A stretch of 64,000 bases of DNA. Source: Actinomycetota bacterium. GTDB lineage: Bacteria > Actinomycetota > Actinomycetes > Nanopelagicales > Nanopelagicaceae. Positions within the stretch are counted from its first letter, which is position 1. Each line of letters starts with the position of its first letter. Both the position numbers and the translations under genes were made by a program. The notes below the pieces were generated by a model that had not been told where the DNA came from, made no database searches, and worked only from the letters and a program-made list of their open reading frames with translations. Location: NCBI GenBank assembly GCA_009702965.1, contig WLHB01000002.1, forward strand, positions 25,757-89,756. Reading direction: 5' to 3'. Shown piece after piece: positions 56,228 through 64,000 of the stretch.

Positions 56228-57619
56228 TTACAAATCCGCTGGTGATGAAAGTGTTCCGCGGAGTGCGGTCGCTGCTGCAACAAGTGGGCTAACTAAGTGG
56301 GTACGCCCACCCTTGCCTTGTCGTCCCTCAAAGTTTCGATTTGATGTAGAGGCAGATCGCTCGCCAACTGCTAACTGATCTGGGTTCATTCCAAGACACA
56401 TGGAACATCCGGCGTTACGCCATTCAGCTCCCGCATCGATAAAGACCTTATCTAAGCCTTCGGCCTCTGCCTCTAAACGCACTCGAGCAGATCCTGGAAC
56501 AACCAACATTCGTAGAGTGGATGCGATCTTCTTACCCTTCACGATTTCTGCTGCGCTACGAAGATCTTCGATGCGACCATTTGTACAAGAGCCCAAGAAA
56601 ACAGTGTCAATCACTATCTCTTTAAGGGGTGTACCAGCGGTTAATCCCATGTATTCAAGTGCGCGCTCAGCTGCTGTCCGTTCAGTTGTGTCAGCGTAAT
56701 CCGCAGGGTTTGGAACTTTTGCATTCAGTGGCAAGCCTTGACCCGGGTTTGTTCCCCATGTAACAAATGGCTCTAGCTCATCTGCGTTGAGGTCTACCTC
56801 GACATCAAATACGGCATCGCTATCTGTATAGAGACTCTTCCAATACGCGACCGCTTCATCCCAATTCTCTGGGGCATGCGGCTTTCCCTTAATGTATTCA
56901 AATGTAGTTTCATCCGGTGCGATCAAACCAGCACGAGCACCCGCTTCAATCGACATATTGCAGACAGTCATTCGGCTCTCCATAGAGAGTGCACGAATCG
57001 CACTGCCACGGTATTCGATGATGTAGCCCTGTCCCCCGCCGGTTCCAATCTTTGCAATGATTGCAAGGATAATGTCTTTTGATGTCACACCAGGCTTGAG
57101 AGTTCCTTCCACATTGATTGCCATGGTCTTTGGGCGACTTGATGGCAAAGTCTGAGTAGCAAGAACATGCTCAACTTCAGATGTTCCGATTCCAAAGGCG
57201 ATTGCCCCGAAGGCACCGTGTGTCGATGTATGTGAATCGCCGCAGACGATAGTCATACCTGGCTGAGTGATTCCAAGTTGTGGGCCAACGACGTGAACAA
57301 CGCCTTGTTCAATATCTCCAAGAGAGTGCAGGCGGATGCCAAATTCTTTGCAGTTGGCACGCAGGGTATCTACCTGCAATTTAGAGACAGGATCTGCGAT
57401 GGGTTTGAGAATATCGAGTGTTGGAACATTGTGATCTTCGGTTGCAATTGTTAAATCAGCGCGACGTACTCGGCGATTAGCAAGGCGCAGACCATCGAAG
57501 GCTTGAGGGCTAGTGACTTCATGGATTAAGTGGAGATCGATATAGAGAAGATCAGGCTCACCCTCGGCCTGGCGAACAATGTGTTCGGCCCAAATCTTTT
57601 CTGCAAGAGTTTTGCCCAT
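56228..57619 (-). CDS. leuC: 3-isopropylmalate dehydratase large subunit
   Basis: 463 residues from ATG 57619, which has AGAGGG 6 bases upstream. A longer ORF to 57826 runs antisense through the regulator gene and is not family-like. [4Fe-4S] cysteines lie in [13 protein letters not shown] and [10 protein letters not shown]. The first two signature blocks, [17 protein letters not shown]-type and [14 protein letters not shown], are present. A palindrome 23-36 bases upstream probably binds the divergent IclR regulator. Confidence 0.95.
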   Translation of the reverse strand: MGKTLAEKIWAEHIVRQAEGEPDLLYIDLHLIHEVTSPQAFDGLRLANRRVRRADLTIATEDHNVPTLDILKPIADPVSKLQVDTLRANCKEFGIRLHSLGDIEQGVVHVVGPQLGITQPGMTIVCGDSHTSTHGAFGAIAFGIGTSEVEHVLATQTLPSSRPKTMAINVEGTLKPGVTSKDIILAIIAKIGTGGGQGYIIEYRGSAIRALSMESRMTVCNMSIEAGARAGLIAPDETTFEYIKGKPHAPENWDEAVAYWKSLYTDSDAVFDVEVDLNADELEPFVTWGTNPGQGLPLNAKVPNPADYADTTERTAAERALEYMGLTAGTPLKEIVIDTVFLGSCTNGRIEDLRSAAEIVKGKKIASTLRMLVVPGSARVRLEAEAEGLDKVFIDAGAEWRNAGCSMCLGMNPDQLAVGERSASTSNRNFEGRQGKGGRTHLVSPLVAAATALRGTLSSPADL

Positions 57620-57641
57620 CGTTATCCCTCTACTCGCTCTT

Positions 57642-57655
57642 GATATGTACATCTC
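57642..57655. promoter_or_regulatory. Palindrome between leuC and its likely regulator
   Basis: GATATGTACATCTC: inner ATGTACAT is a perfect 8-base palindrome and the outer GA/TC also pair. It lies 23 bases before leuC and where the -35 of the regulator gene would be, so one site could control leuCD and the regulator's own gene. Confidence 0.45.
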
Positions 57656-57669
57656 ATCTGGTGGGATGC

Positions 57670-57675
57670 TAATAT
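57670..57675 (+). promoter_or_regulatory. Leaderless extended -10 (TGC-TAATAT) of the IclR regulator gene
   Basis: TAATAT with an upstream TG (TGCTAATAT, 57667-57675), 6 bases before GTG 57682. Confidence 0.6.
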
Positions 57676-57681
57676 CACTAG

Positions 57682-58398
57682 GTGGATAGAAAGAATAGCG
57701 GAGTCGGCGTACTAGATAAAGCCGTAGCAATTTTGGGCACTCTTGAATCAGGCCCACACTCATTAGCCGAACTCGTTGCAGCCACGGGAATTGCGCGCCC
57801 GACCGCTCACCGCCTCGCGGTCGCACTCGAATTCCACCGTCTAGTCACGCGCGATCTGTCGGGACGATTTATCTTGGGGCAACGCTCTGGCGAACTCGCT
57901 GGCGCTGCCGGTGAAGATCGACTTCTGGCAGCTGCTGGTCCGGCATTGGCAGCACTTCGCGATGCCACTGGTGAATCTGCCCAGCTCTATCGACGTCAAG
58001 GAGATATTCGCATCTGTGTTGCTGTCGCTGAACGCTTATCTGGTCTCCGTGACTCTGTTCCAGTCGGTGCATCACTGACAATGACCGCCGGCTCTGCCGC
58101 ACAAATTCTTCTTGCGTGGGAAGATTCTGAGAAGATTCATCGCGGACTAAAGAATGCACGATTTACCGCCGCTCACTTAGCAGCAGATCGCCGTCGCGGA
58201 TGGGCACAATCTGTTGGAGAGCGCGAAGCAGGCGTTGCATCCGTCTCTGCCCCGGTACGTGGTCCAAATGGAAAGGTGATTGCCGCAGTATCAATTAGCG
58301 GTCCCATTGAAAGACTTGGCCGCCAACCAGGACGGCTTCATGCTGCTTCGGTTGTCGCTACAGCAACACGGCTTACAGAGTATCTAGCAAAGGCCTAA
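57682..58398 (+). CDS. ltbR: IclR-family regulator (LtbR-like)
   Basis: 238 residues, GTG start. Winged helix-turn-helix ([24 protein letters not shown]) near residues 25-50, then the IclR effector domain ([20 protein letters not shown] to [13 protein letters not shown]). Divergent placement against leuCD is that of LtbR in corynebacteria, a repressor of leucine and tryptophan genes that senses the pathway state. The gene name is by synteny. Its last 4 bases overlap the convergent recX. Confidence 0.82.
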   Translation: MDRKNSGVGVLDKAVAILGTLESGPHSLAELVAATGIARPTAHRLAVALEFHRLVTRDLSGRFILGQRSGELAGAAGEDRLLAAAGPALAALRDATGESAQLYRRQGDIRICVAVAERLSGLRDSVPVGASLTMTAGSAAQILLAWEDSEKIHRGLKNARFTAAHLAADRRRGWAQSVGEREAGVASVSAPVRGPNGKVIAAVSISGPIERLGRQPGRLHAASVVATATRLTEYLAKA

Positions 58399-58817
58399 CG
58401 ATCACTCAACTCTAATTCGCGAAGAACGCGGCCGATGATTGAAAAGCTAAATCCTTTACGTTGTAAGAGCGATTGAATCCTGCGAATCTGAACTTCAGGA
58501 GCAAGCCGTGACATGGTGTTGTACTTTTTAAATCCAAGATCAAAGGCTGCGCGATACTCTGATTCATCATCGATCTGATCAAGGGCCTCATCAATCTCTT
58601 CTTGAGTGACACCCTTCTGACGAAGTTCGGTTGCAATAATTCGTTTCGAGATCTTCTTATGGCCATGGCGCGAAGTTGCCCAGGCGATTGCGAATTCGCC
58701 ATCGTTGATTAGCCCAGCTTCGGTCAGGCGAAAAATCACCGCTGCAGCAACATCATCTTCAATCCCCCGATTTTTCAAGTGAGCGAGAAGCTCGCCCTTA
58801 CTTTTCGCCCGCGCCAC
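58395..58817 (-). CDS. recX: RecA regulatory protein RecX (annotated N-terminus probably too short)
   Basis: 140 residues from the first standard start, GTG 58817. Three helical repeats are visible (RAKSKGELLAHLKNRG, DGEFAIAWATSRHGHKKIS, LGFKKYNTMS with LQRKGFSF). However, the upstream frame encodes GLDPYEVAHTIALNAL, which looks like the normal RecX N-terminal helix, and no ATG, GTG, TTG or CTG exists between the in-frame stop at 58925-58923 and 58817. ATT 58916, overlapping the recA stop, or ATT 58835 are the only near-cognate starts. RecX limits RecA filament growth. Confidence 0.8.
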   Translation of the reverse strand: MARAKSKGELLAHLKNRGIEDDVAAAVIFRLTEAGLINDGEFAIAWATSRHGHKKISKRIIATELRQKGVTQEEIDEALDQIDDESEYRAAFDLGFKKYNTMSRLAPEVQIRRIQSLLQRKGFSFSIIGRVLRELELSDR

Positions 58818-58915
58818 AAGAGCATTAAGTGCAATTGTGTGAGCTACTTCGTAAGGGTCGAGCCCCTCACCACCTGATTTCGATTCTCGTGGAACCTTTG
58901 CGTAGTGGAGAGAAA

Positions 58916-60004
58916 TTAGAACTCAACCTCTGCTGCTGCTTCATCAATTTCAGCGATCAGCTCTGCATCAACTTCTACAGGGACAAATGAGGCGCGGATG
59001 CGTGCCTCAATATCATTGGCTAGATCTGGGTTATCAACCAGGAATGCGCGAGCATTCTCTTTACCCTGACCGAGCTGATCGGTTTCATAGGTGTACCAGG
59101 CTCCAGATTTCTTAACGATACCGAGATCAACGCCCATATCGATAAGAGAACCTTCGCGTGAGATTCCAACGCCGTAGATGATGTCGAACTCTGCCTGCTT
59201 AAATGGTGGGGCCATCTTGTTCTTAACAACTTTGACGCGGGTACGGTTACCGACTGACTCTTGTCCATCCTTAAGAGTTTCGATACGGCGGATATCCAGG
59301 CGAACAGAGGCGTAGAACTTGAGCGCCTTTCCGCCTGTTGTTGTCTCTGGTGAACCGAAGAAGACACCGATCTTGTCACGCAACTGGTTGATAAAGATCG
59401 CTGTCGTCTTTGATTGGTGGAGCGCACCGGTAATTTTACGAAGCGCTTGTGACATCAGGCGAGCTTGAAGACCCATATGTGAATCGCCCATTTCGCCTTC
59501 AATTTCAGCGCGCGGAACGAGCGCTGCAACGGAGTCAACGACAACGAGATCGAGAGCACCTGAACGGACCAACATATCCATAATCTCAAGTGCTTGCTCG
59601 CCTGTATCTGGCTGAGAAACAAGAAGGGCATCGATATCAACGCCGAGCTTCTTCGCATACTCTGCATCGAAAGCATGCTCTGCGTCGATAAAGGCGCAGA
59701 TTCCGCCGAGCTTCTGTGCGCTTGCAATTGCATGCAAGGTAAGAGTTGTCTTACCTGAAGATTCTGGTCCGTAGATCTCTACGATACGTCCACGTGGAAG
59801 TCCGCCGATACCGAGTGCGATATCGAGTGCGACAGATCCGGTTGGAATTACTTCAATAACTTGTGCCTGCTTATCAGACATCTTGATGACCGAACCCTTA
59901 CCAAATTGACGTTCGATCTGGGCGAGGGCGCTATCGAGGGCTTTCTGACGATCAGATGTTGCGCGATCGGATGGTGCATCTGGCTTTGCTTCTTTTGCTG
60001 CCAC
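58916..60004 (-). CDS. recA: DNA recombinase RecA
   Basis: 362 residues from GTG 60004. Walker [17 protein letters not shown]-type L2 loop region [21 protein letters not shown], and an acidic C-terminus ending EVEF. AAGGAG lies 5 bases before GTG 60004; the GTG at 60010 is too close to it. It drives homologous recombination and SOS induction. A perfect SOS box is 148 bases upstream, so a leader of about 130 bases is expected. Confidence 0.95.
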   Translation of the reverse strand: MAAKEAKPDAPSDRATSDRQKALDSALAQIERQFGKGSVIKMSDKQAQVIEVIPTGSVALDIALGIGGLPRGRIVEIYGPESSGKTTLTLHAIASAQKLGGICAFIDAEHAFDAEYAKKLGVDIDALLVSQPDTGEQALEIMDMLVRSGALDLVVVDSVAALVPRAEIEGEMGDSHMGLQARLMSQALRKITGALHQSKTTAIFINQLRDKIGVFFGSPETTTGGKALKFYASVRLDIRRIETLKDGQESVGNRTRVKVVKNKMAPPFKQAEFDIIYGVGISREGSLIDMGVDLGIVKKSGAWYTYETDQLGQGKENARAFLVDNPDLANDIEARIRASFVPVEVDAELIAEIDEAAAEVEF

Positions 60005-60143
60005 TTTCACTCCTTAGGTAGAACGTCTGGCCTTTGCCATCCGTTGGGTACGGCCCAGAAGGTACGGAGACCCACCGACGGACCACAGCATCTGGGGAAG
60101 AGCTGTGGGCGGAAGATGGAACCGCTCTGGTTGAACAGGTGTA

Positions 60144-60149
60144 AGGGTA
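60144..60149 (-). promoter_or_regulatory. Probable recA -10 (TACCCT)
   Basis: Minus-strand TACCCT directly downstream of the SOS box; transcription would start near 60137, giving a leader of roughly 130 bases. Confidence 0.4.
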
Positions 60150-60151
60150 TC

Positions 60152-60165
60152 CGAACACCTGTTCG
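60152..60165. promoter_or_regulatory. SOS box (LexA site) upstream of recA
   Basis: CGAACACCTGTTCG, a perfect CGAAC-n4-GTTCG dyad, the actinobacterial LexA consensus. It is next to the recA promoter and 84 bases before the divergent yaaA ATG. A weaker half-like site TTGAACAGGTG lies at 60131-60141. Confidence 0.8.
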
Positions 60166-60249
60166 AAAACTAGCACCGCCCACTGACATCACAGGCGGCG
60201 TGTCGCAGATTCCCCCCTTGCTCCGCCTCGAGCAGGCCAGAATGAGGCC

Positions 60250-60807
60250 ATGTTGATCCTGCTCCCGCCTTCTGAGGGGAAGAGAGAGACGCCCACGGGC
60301 CCGCTGCCAGCGATTGCGGTCTATAGCGGAGTTCTCTACAAAGCGTTGGATTACCCCAGCCTTTCAGCGAGCGCCAAGCTTCGCTGCGATAAATCAGTTG
60401 TCATTATCTCGGCGAAATATGGCGCACTCGCGCCCGGCGATCGCATCGAAAGCTATAAAGAGAAGATCAATAACAGCGCCATGCGCCCGATCGTTGAAAA
60501 AAAGTTAGCGCCGTATAAGAAAGATCTCATTATCGATTGCAGGTCATCGACCTATCAGGGTGTCTGGGCTGCTCCGCTCGAGACCACCGTTGCGATACGT
60601 GTCTCTACTGTCGTTGATGGAGTCCGCACCGTCATCACTCATATGTCGAAGAAAACACGGGGCGAGGTCGCCCGGATGCTCATAGTCAATCGCTCTGTAG
60701 CTAAATCACCCGAGGATGTCTATGCCATCGTCTCTGAGACCTATCCCTGCGCGCTTACTCCCCCGACGGATATTGATCCGTGGATCCTAGAAGTGATTGC
60801 AATCTAA
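60250..60807 (+). CDS. yaaA: YaaA-family peroxide-stress protein
   Basis: 185 residues, shorter than E. coli YaaA (about 258). Opening MLILLPPSEGKRE, ISAKYGALAPGDRIESYKEKI and the C-terminal VITHMSKKTRGEVAR block define the family. In E. coli YaaA lowers free iron during peroxide stress and so limits DNA damage. It diverges from recA, sharing a 245-base region with an SOS box. Promoter: weak TTGCTC at 60218 with GAATGA 16 bases later. Its stop overlaps the convergent DUF3046 gene by 4 bases. Confidence 0.85.
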   Translation: MLILLPPSEGKRETPTGPLPAIAVYSGVLYKALDYPSLSASAKLRCDKSVVIISAKYGALAPGDRIESYKEKINNSAMRPIVEKKLAPYKKDLIIDCRSSTYQGVWAAPLETTVAIRVSTVVDGVRTVITHMSKKTRGEVARMLIVNRSVAKSPEDVYAIVSETYPCALTPPTDIDPWILEVIAI

Positions 60808-61007
60808 TACTTAAATTTAGCTGTCTGCGTGGGATGTTCGGCGCAGACCGCTCTCCAGATTTCTTGCGCCTCATAACCCTTAGCTAGCGCCTCATTTACT
60901 GTCAGACTATCAAGAGCCGAGATTGCGATATCAGCGCTAAATGAGGATGCCCATTCTTGGCCGAATGAAAGAGAGAGTCGCTCTCGCAGATCAGAAATTC
61001 GCATCAT
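60804..61007 (-). CDS. DUF3046 family protein
   Basis: 67 residues (ATG 61007 or 61004). It reads ISDLRERLSLSFGQEWASSFSAD, then LTVNEALAKGYEAQEIWRAVC, the short helical DUF3046 family of actinobacteria, commonly encoded near recA. Function unknown. It sits 8 bases after the TetR gene and may be co-transcribed, though TAGTTT is 5 bases before ATG 61007. Confidence 0.82.
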   Translation of the reverse strand: MMRISDLRERLSLSFGQEWASSFSADIAISALDSLTVNEALAKGYEAQEIWRAVCAEHPTQTAKFKY

Positions 61008-61015
61008 CTAAAAAA

Positions 61016-61588
61016 CTAGAAGAGAGTATTTTCAACGAGTAGTACTGCTTGATCTCGTGACTGCTCTGGTGTGACCGGTTGTAACACTTGCCCCAGCAAC
61101 CAGCGCATGGCAAGGCCTGTCGCACTCGGTGATTGCGTTAATGAAAAAATTGCACGTGCTAATTCAAGATAGAGCGGGTGCTCACTATGTATGAGCAGCT
61201 GAGCCAATAGAGCAGGGTCGTGGATGCGAAGTCCGGCCAAGGCTGGATCGCTAGAGATAGAGTGTGAGAGAAATTCGAGAGCATCAGCCGGCGTACCAAC
61301 CTTGCCCATCTCGTGAATTACTCTGCTGATTTCTGCCTGCAAGAGCGCTTCAATGACCGCAGACTTATCTCGGAAATGGTTGTACAACGTTGCACGCGCA
61401 ACCTGTGAGTGCGCGGAGATATCAATCATTGAAATTTTTGAAGCTCCTGAGGCTGCAATTAACTCTTTAGTTGCAGAGAGAATTGCCTCTTCAGTACGGC
61501 GGTGAGTTGCGCCTTGTGCGGCGTATTTAGGCTGCGTCGACAACGGTGAGCTTTGCGATCTCGCTCGATGCGATCTGTGAAGTGACAT
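61016..61588 (-). CDS. TetR-family transcriptional regulator
   Basis: About 190 residues. TetR helix-turn-helix near residues 32-75 ([25 protein letters not shown], then [22 protein letters not shown]), followed by a helical ligand domain of unknown specificity. The start is uncertain: ATG 61588 or GTG 61591 lie within the clgR-like gene and no Shine-Dalgarno is seen, whereas TTG 61543 overlaps the clgR stop and would give a more typical short N-terminus. Co-transcribed with the clgR-like gene. Confidence 0.8.
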   Translation of the reverse strand: MSLHRSHRARSQSSPLSTQPKYAAQGATHRRTEEAILSATKELIAASGASKISMIDISAHSQVARATLYNHFRDKSAVIEALLQAEISRVIHEMGKVGTPADALEFLSHSISSDPALAGLRIHDPALLAQLLIHSEHPLYLELARAIFSLTQSPSATGLAMRWLLGQVLQPVTPEQSRDQAVLLVENTLF

Positions 61589-61793
61589 CACTCATGAGCG
61601 CTGAAAGTTGAAGGCCAAGGGCCTCGCAAATTGAATTAAGAAGCTCCGATGACGCTTCCTTCTGTCCGCGTTCGACCTCTGAAAGATATCCAAGTGAGAC
61701 ACGAGCCTCGCGTGCAACATCACGGAGAGTTCTTGATTGTTCTGTGCGCGCAGCACGAAGAGAGCTACCGACAGCTTCGCGTAAAAGTGCCAT
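61527..61793 (-). CDS. clgR: ClgR-like XRE-family regulator
   Basis: 88 residues from ATG 61793, which has AAGGGGG 7 bases upstream. Helix-turn-helix [30 protein letters not shown] is nearly the whole protein and matches actinobacterial ClgR/PopR, the activator of clp protease genes. The pgsA-cinA-clgR order is the one seen in actinobacteria. The C-terminal tail is short (LTVVDAA); many ClgR proteins end in Ala-Ala and are degraded by Clp proteases. Confidence 0.82.
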   Translation of the reverse strand: MALLREAVGSSLRAARTEQSRTLRDVAREARVSLGYLSEVERGQKEASSELLNSICEALGLQLSALMSDVTSQIASSEIAKLTVVDAA

Positions 61794-61795
61794 GG

Positions 61796-62299
61796 TCAAC
61801 CCCCTTCACTTGTTCGTGTTCTAAGGATACGCGCAAATGAGCCGATTGCAGTGGCAACGGTGGCGTTTCGTACGCTTTCGCGCCCGCCCGAAAGGGAAAG
61901 TTCAAGATTATGGGTTACTGGGCCATCGATGGCCACCCAGACAGTTCCAGATGCAATCCCATCGGAGGGCCCTGGACCTGCAACTCCTGTTGTTGCAATC
62001 GACCAGGTAGAGCCAAACTTTTTACGCACTGTTTCCGCCATCTCAACTGCAATCACTTGACTATAGACAGTGTGCAGATCAATGAGTGCAGCATCTACTC
62101 CAAGAATCTCAGACTTGACTTTATTTTGGTAGGCCACGATTGCGCCAAGAAATATCTGGGATGATCCCTCAACGGATGTGATTGCCGAACTTAAACCACC
62201 TGCAGTAATTGACTCTGCCGTAACCAGCGTTTCATTGCGCGCTGCAAGGGTAGAAATTATCTCGCTCACCATCGCCGAAATTTCAGGAGCAAGTGACAT
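61796..62299 (-). CDS. cinA: CinA-family nicotinamide-nucleotide amidase (PncC domain only)
   Basis: 167 residues, only the C-terminal PncC domain: [25 protein letters not shown] with the catalytic Ser, then [10 protein letters not shown]. The N-terminal CinA domain is absent. It hydrolyses NMN to nicotinate mononucleotide, salvaging NAD breakdown products. It precedes clgR by 2 bases and lies 36 bases after pgsA. Confidence 0.9.
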   Translation of the reverse strand: MSLAPEISAMVSEIISTLAARNETLVTAESITAGGLSSAITSVEGSSQIFLGAIVAYQNKVKSEILGVDAALIDLHTVYSQVIAVEMAETVRKKFGSTWSIATTGVAGPGPSDGIASGTVWVAIDGPVTHNLELSLSGGRESVRNATVATAIGSFARILRTRTSEGG

Positions 62300-62335
62300 C
62301 TCTTATCCCCTCTACATTTACAGAACGTACGGAAA

Positions 62336-62869
62336 CTACTTCTTCAGAGCCAATCGTACATAGTTAAATCCCGTCACGACAGTTAAGATAATCGCAATCG
62401 CCATGAAGCCATCTCTAAACCAGAAAAGTTCTGAGGGCATCGGCAACATGTAGAAGCCAACGCCAAAGCTTTGGAAGGTACTCTTGATCTTTCCCCCACG
62501 ATTGGCAGGAATAACACCACGCTTAATGACAGCTAATCTAAAGATTGTTATCCCGATCTCACGCGCCAGAATCACAGCAGTAATCCACCAAGGAAAACGT
62601 CCAAGGATCGAAAGAGAGATCATCGCTGATCCGATCAGAGCTTTATCAGCAACTGGGTCAAGAAATTTTCCAAGCTCACTTACTTGATTAGTTGCCCGCG
62701 CGAGGTATCCATCGAGGAGATCCGAAAGACCAAGGAAGAAGTAGATGGTCCACGCAATAACCTGCCACGTGGAATCGTCTCCCCCATTTTTGAAAATTGC
62801 ATAGACGCCGAATGGGATCAGAAGAATTCGCGCCATAGTGATGGCGTTGGGAGAAAAATACTTTTTCAT
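62336..62869 (-). CDS. pgsA: CDP-alcohol phosphatidyltransferase PgsA
   Basis: 177 residues. The CDP-alcohol motif reads [27 protein letters not shown], matching D-G-x2-A-R-x8-G-x3-D-x3-D (split over residues about 52-78), with four or five membrane helices. It makes phosphatidylglycerol phosphate, or possibly another CDP-diacylglycerol-derived lipid. It overlaps rimO by 4 bases. Confidence 0.9.
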   Translation of the reverse strand: MKKYFSPNAITMARILLIPFGVYAIFKNGGDDSTWQVIAWTIYFFLGLSDLLDGYLARATNQVSELGKFLDPVADKALIGSAMISLSILGRFPWWITAVILAREIGITIFRLAVIKRGVIPANRGGKIKSTFQSFGVGFYMLPMPSELFWFRDGFMAIAIILTVVTGFNYVRLALKK

Positions 62870-64000
62870 GCGACTACTGCCACCAAATCAACGCCCAGTG
62901 ATTGGGTAACAACTCCATCAACATAGTCGCCAACCCTAAAGGATGTACCGACAAATGATGTTGTGCCATCAACTTCAGGACCCTGATGGGCGGCACGCCC
63001 CTCTTGATTTTCCGCATCTTCAATTAAAACGCGCACATGCTGGCCAATTCTCGATGCTGCTCGAAGTGAGACCATCTCATCGGCAAGGGATGACAGTGAC
63101 TCCACTCGCTCTGAGATGAGCTCGAGATCGACTTTATCTGAAAGGTCAAGCGCCTCGGTCTTATCCTCATCTGAGTAACCAAAAATTCCAATCGCATCCA
63201 ACTGTGCTTGGGTAATGAATTCAGCGAGTGCATCAAAATCTTCTTGGGTTTCACCAGGAAAGCCGACAATAAAATTAGATCGAATTCCTGCTTCTGGAGA
63301 GAGCGCTCTGATCTGAGTAATGAGATGGAGGAATTTCTCGCTATCGCCAAATCTGCGCATACGGCGCAATAGCGTGGGGCTGACATGCTGAAATGAGAGA
63401 TCGAAATAAGGCGCAACTTTGTCAGTCGAGATCATCGCTTGCAAAAGTGTAGGTCGCATCTCAGCTGGCTGAAGATATGAAAGGCGCACTCGTTCAACAC
63501 CTTCAATTTCTCCAAACTCGTGAAGAATTTTCTCCATGAGCATAAGATCGCCGAGGTCTTTTCCATATGAGGTCGTGTTCTCACTCACGAGAAAGAGTTC
63601 GCTTACCCCGTTCTGGGCGAGCCATTCGGCTTCTTTCAGGACTTCTGTTGGACGACGAGAAATAAATGAACCACGGAAATATGGGATCGCACAGAAAGAA
63701 CATCTACGATCGCAACCAGAGGCGATTTTCAAGGGAGCCCATGGAGCGCTGTCTAAACGTTTACGAAAAAGTCCACCGGCTGCACCGAGAGAAGATTTGT
63801 AATTCTCATCTCGTACCTTGCCACGTTCAACTGGGGCGATAGGTAGGAGCGAGCGTCGATCACGCGGTGTATGAGATGTGTGAGATTGACCAGAGATGAT
63901 CGATTGCAAGCGAGCTGAGATATCTTGATAATCATCAAAGCCTAAAATTGCATCTGCTTCGGGAAGTGCTTCGGCTAACTCTTTTCCATATCGCTCAGCC
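62866..64000 (-). CDS. rimO: Ribosomal protein S12 methylthiotransferase RimO, N-terminus beyond window
   Basis: At least 378 codons; the open frame continues past base 64000, so the true start is outside. The visible part begins [20 protein letters not shown], the end of the methylthiotransferase domain. The radical-SAM motif is [19 protein letters not shown], and a TRAM domain ends the protein. It methylthiolates Asp88 of ribosomal protein S12. A short start at 63909 would lose conserved sequence. It leads the rimO-pgsA-cinA-clgR run. Confidence 0.92.
   Translation of the reverse strand, partial: AERYGKELAEALPEADAILGFDDYQDISARLQSIISGQSHTSHTPRDRRSLLPIAPVERGKVRDENYKSSLGAAGGLFRKRLDSAPWAPLKIASGCDRRCSFCAIPYFRGSFISRRPTEVLKEAEWLAQNGVSELFLVSENTTSYGKDLGDLMLMEKILHEFGEIEGVERVRLSYLQPAEMRPTLLQAMISTDKVAPYFDLSFQHVSPTLLRRMRRFGDSEKFLHLITQIRALSPEAGIRSNFIVGFPGETQEDFDALAEFITQAQLDAIGIFGYSDEDKTEALDLSDKVDLELISERVESLSSLADEMVSLRAASRIGQHVRVLIEDAENQEGRAAHQGPEVDGTTSFVGTSFRVGDYVDGVVTQSLGVDLVAVVA

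Noticed and set aside
57620-57826. Extended leuC N-terminus of 69 residues
   Set aside because: It runs antisense through the IclR regulator gene, is not LeuC-like, and ATG 57619 has a good Shine-Dalgarno.

Overview
The window looks like a streamlined, moderately low-GC actinobacterial chromosome, most like the freshwater acI group (Nanopelagicales, 'Ca. Planktophila'-like). This is inference. It rests on actinobacterial-only families (DUF3000, DUF3159, DUF3093, DUF4193, DUF3046, SepIVA-like, ClgR-like, a stand-alone Lrp ligand domain), actinobacterial gene order (smc-ftsY-amt-glnK-ffh-rpsP-khpA-rimM-trmD; recG-rsmD-coaD; pgsA-cinA-clgR-recX/recA), AT-leaning codon use and almost no spare DNA. 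About 71 protein genes fill the window and no gap exceeds about 240 bases. I found no tRNA, rRNA, CRISPR array, insertion sequence, prophage or origin.

Layout. 1-12 kb: end of a LysE-type exporter, a PD-(D/E)XK nuclease-like protein with two CxxC pairs, a PlsC acyltransferase, an oxidoreductase, a ROK glucokinase, an SRPBCC protein, an acyl-CoA ligase followed by a sensorless histidine kinase and its response regulator, a GT4 glycosyltransferase, a RibD-C-like reductase, a DMT transporter, DUF3000 and RNase D. 12-24 kb: a ferric-iron ABC importer, beta-oxidation genes fadA-fadB, dxs, aconitase and a TRAM-type RNA methyltransferase. 24-36 kb: two TrkA potassium regulators, DUF3159, dut, a thioesterase, DUF3093, DUF4193, hflX, dapF, miaA, miaB, a class II amidotransferase and an acyl-ACP desaturase. 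35-51 kb: a long leftward run for translation, protein targeting, nitrogen sensing and chromosome maintenance (trmD, rimM, khpA, rpsP, ffh, glnK, amt, ftsY, smc, rnc, rpmF, yceD, sepIVA-like, coaD, rsmD, recG). 50-64 kb: rpmB, thiL, a small Lrp domain protein, ddl-gpsA-plsC, hup, leuD-leuC with a divergent IclR regulator, recX-recA, yaaA, DUF3046, a TetR regulator, clgR-like, cinA, pgsA and the start-truncated rimO.

How expression seems to work. At 22 gene starts that begin transcription units there is a TANNNT hexamer exactly 6 or 7 bases before the start codon (often TAGCGT or TAGAAT), the signature of leaderless mRNA. This also fixes several starts. The units that instead carry a Shine-Dalgarno leader are mostly ribosomal proteins, HU, recA, leuCD, amt and fadA. 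Visible operators are an SOS box before recA, GlnR-like half sites before amt-glnK, a perfect inverted repeat over the -35 of the iron importer, and a palindrome between leuC and its likely regulator.

Most unusual points: rnc (and probably recX) has no ATG/GTG/TTG start upstream of its conserved N-terminus; the PII protein has Phe in place of the Tyr-51 modification site and glnD is missing from its usual place; the histidine kinase has no sensor region; and divergent leaderless promoters are interleaved. I found no clearly new multi-gene defence or metabolic system.
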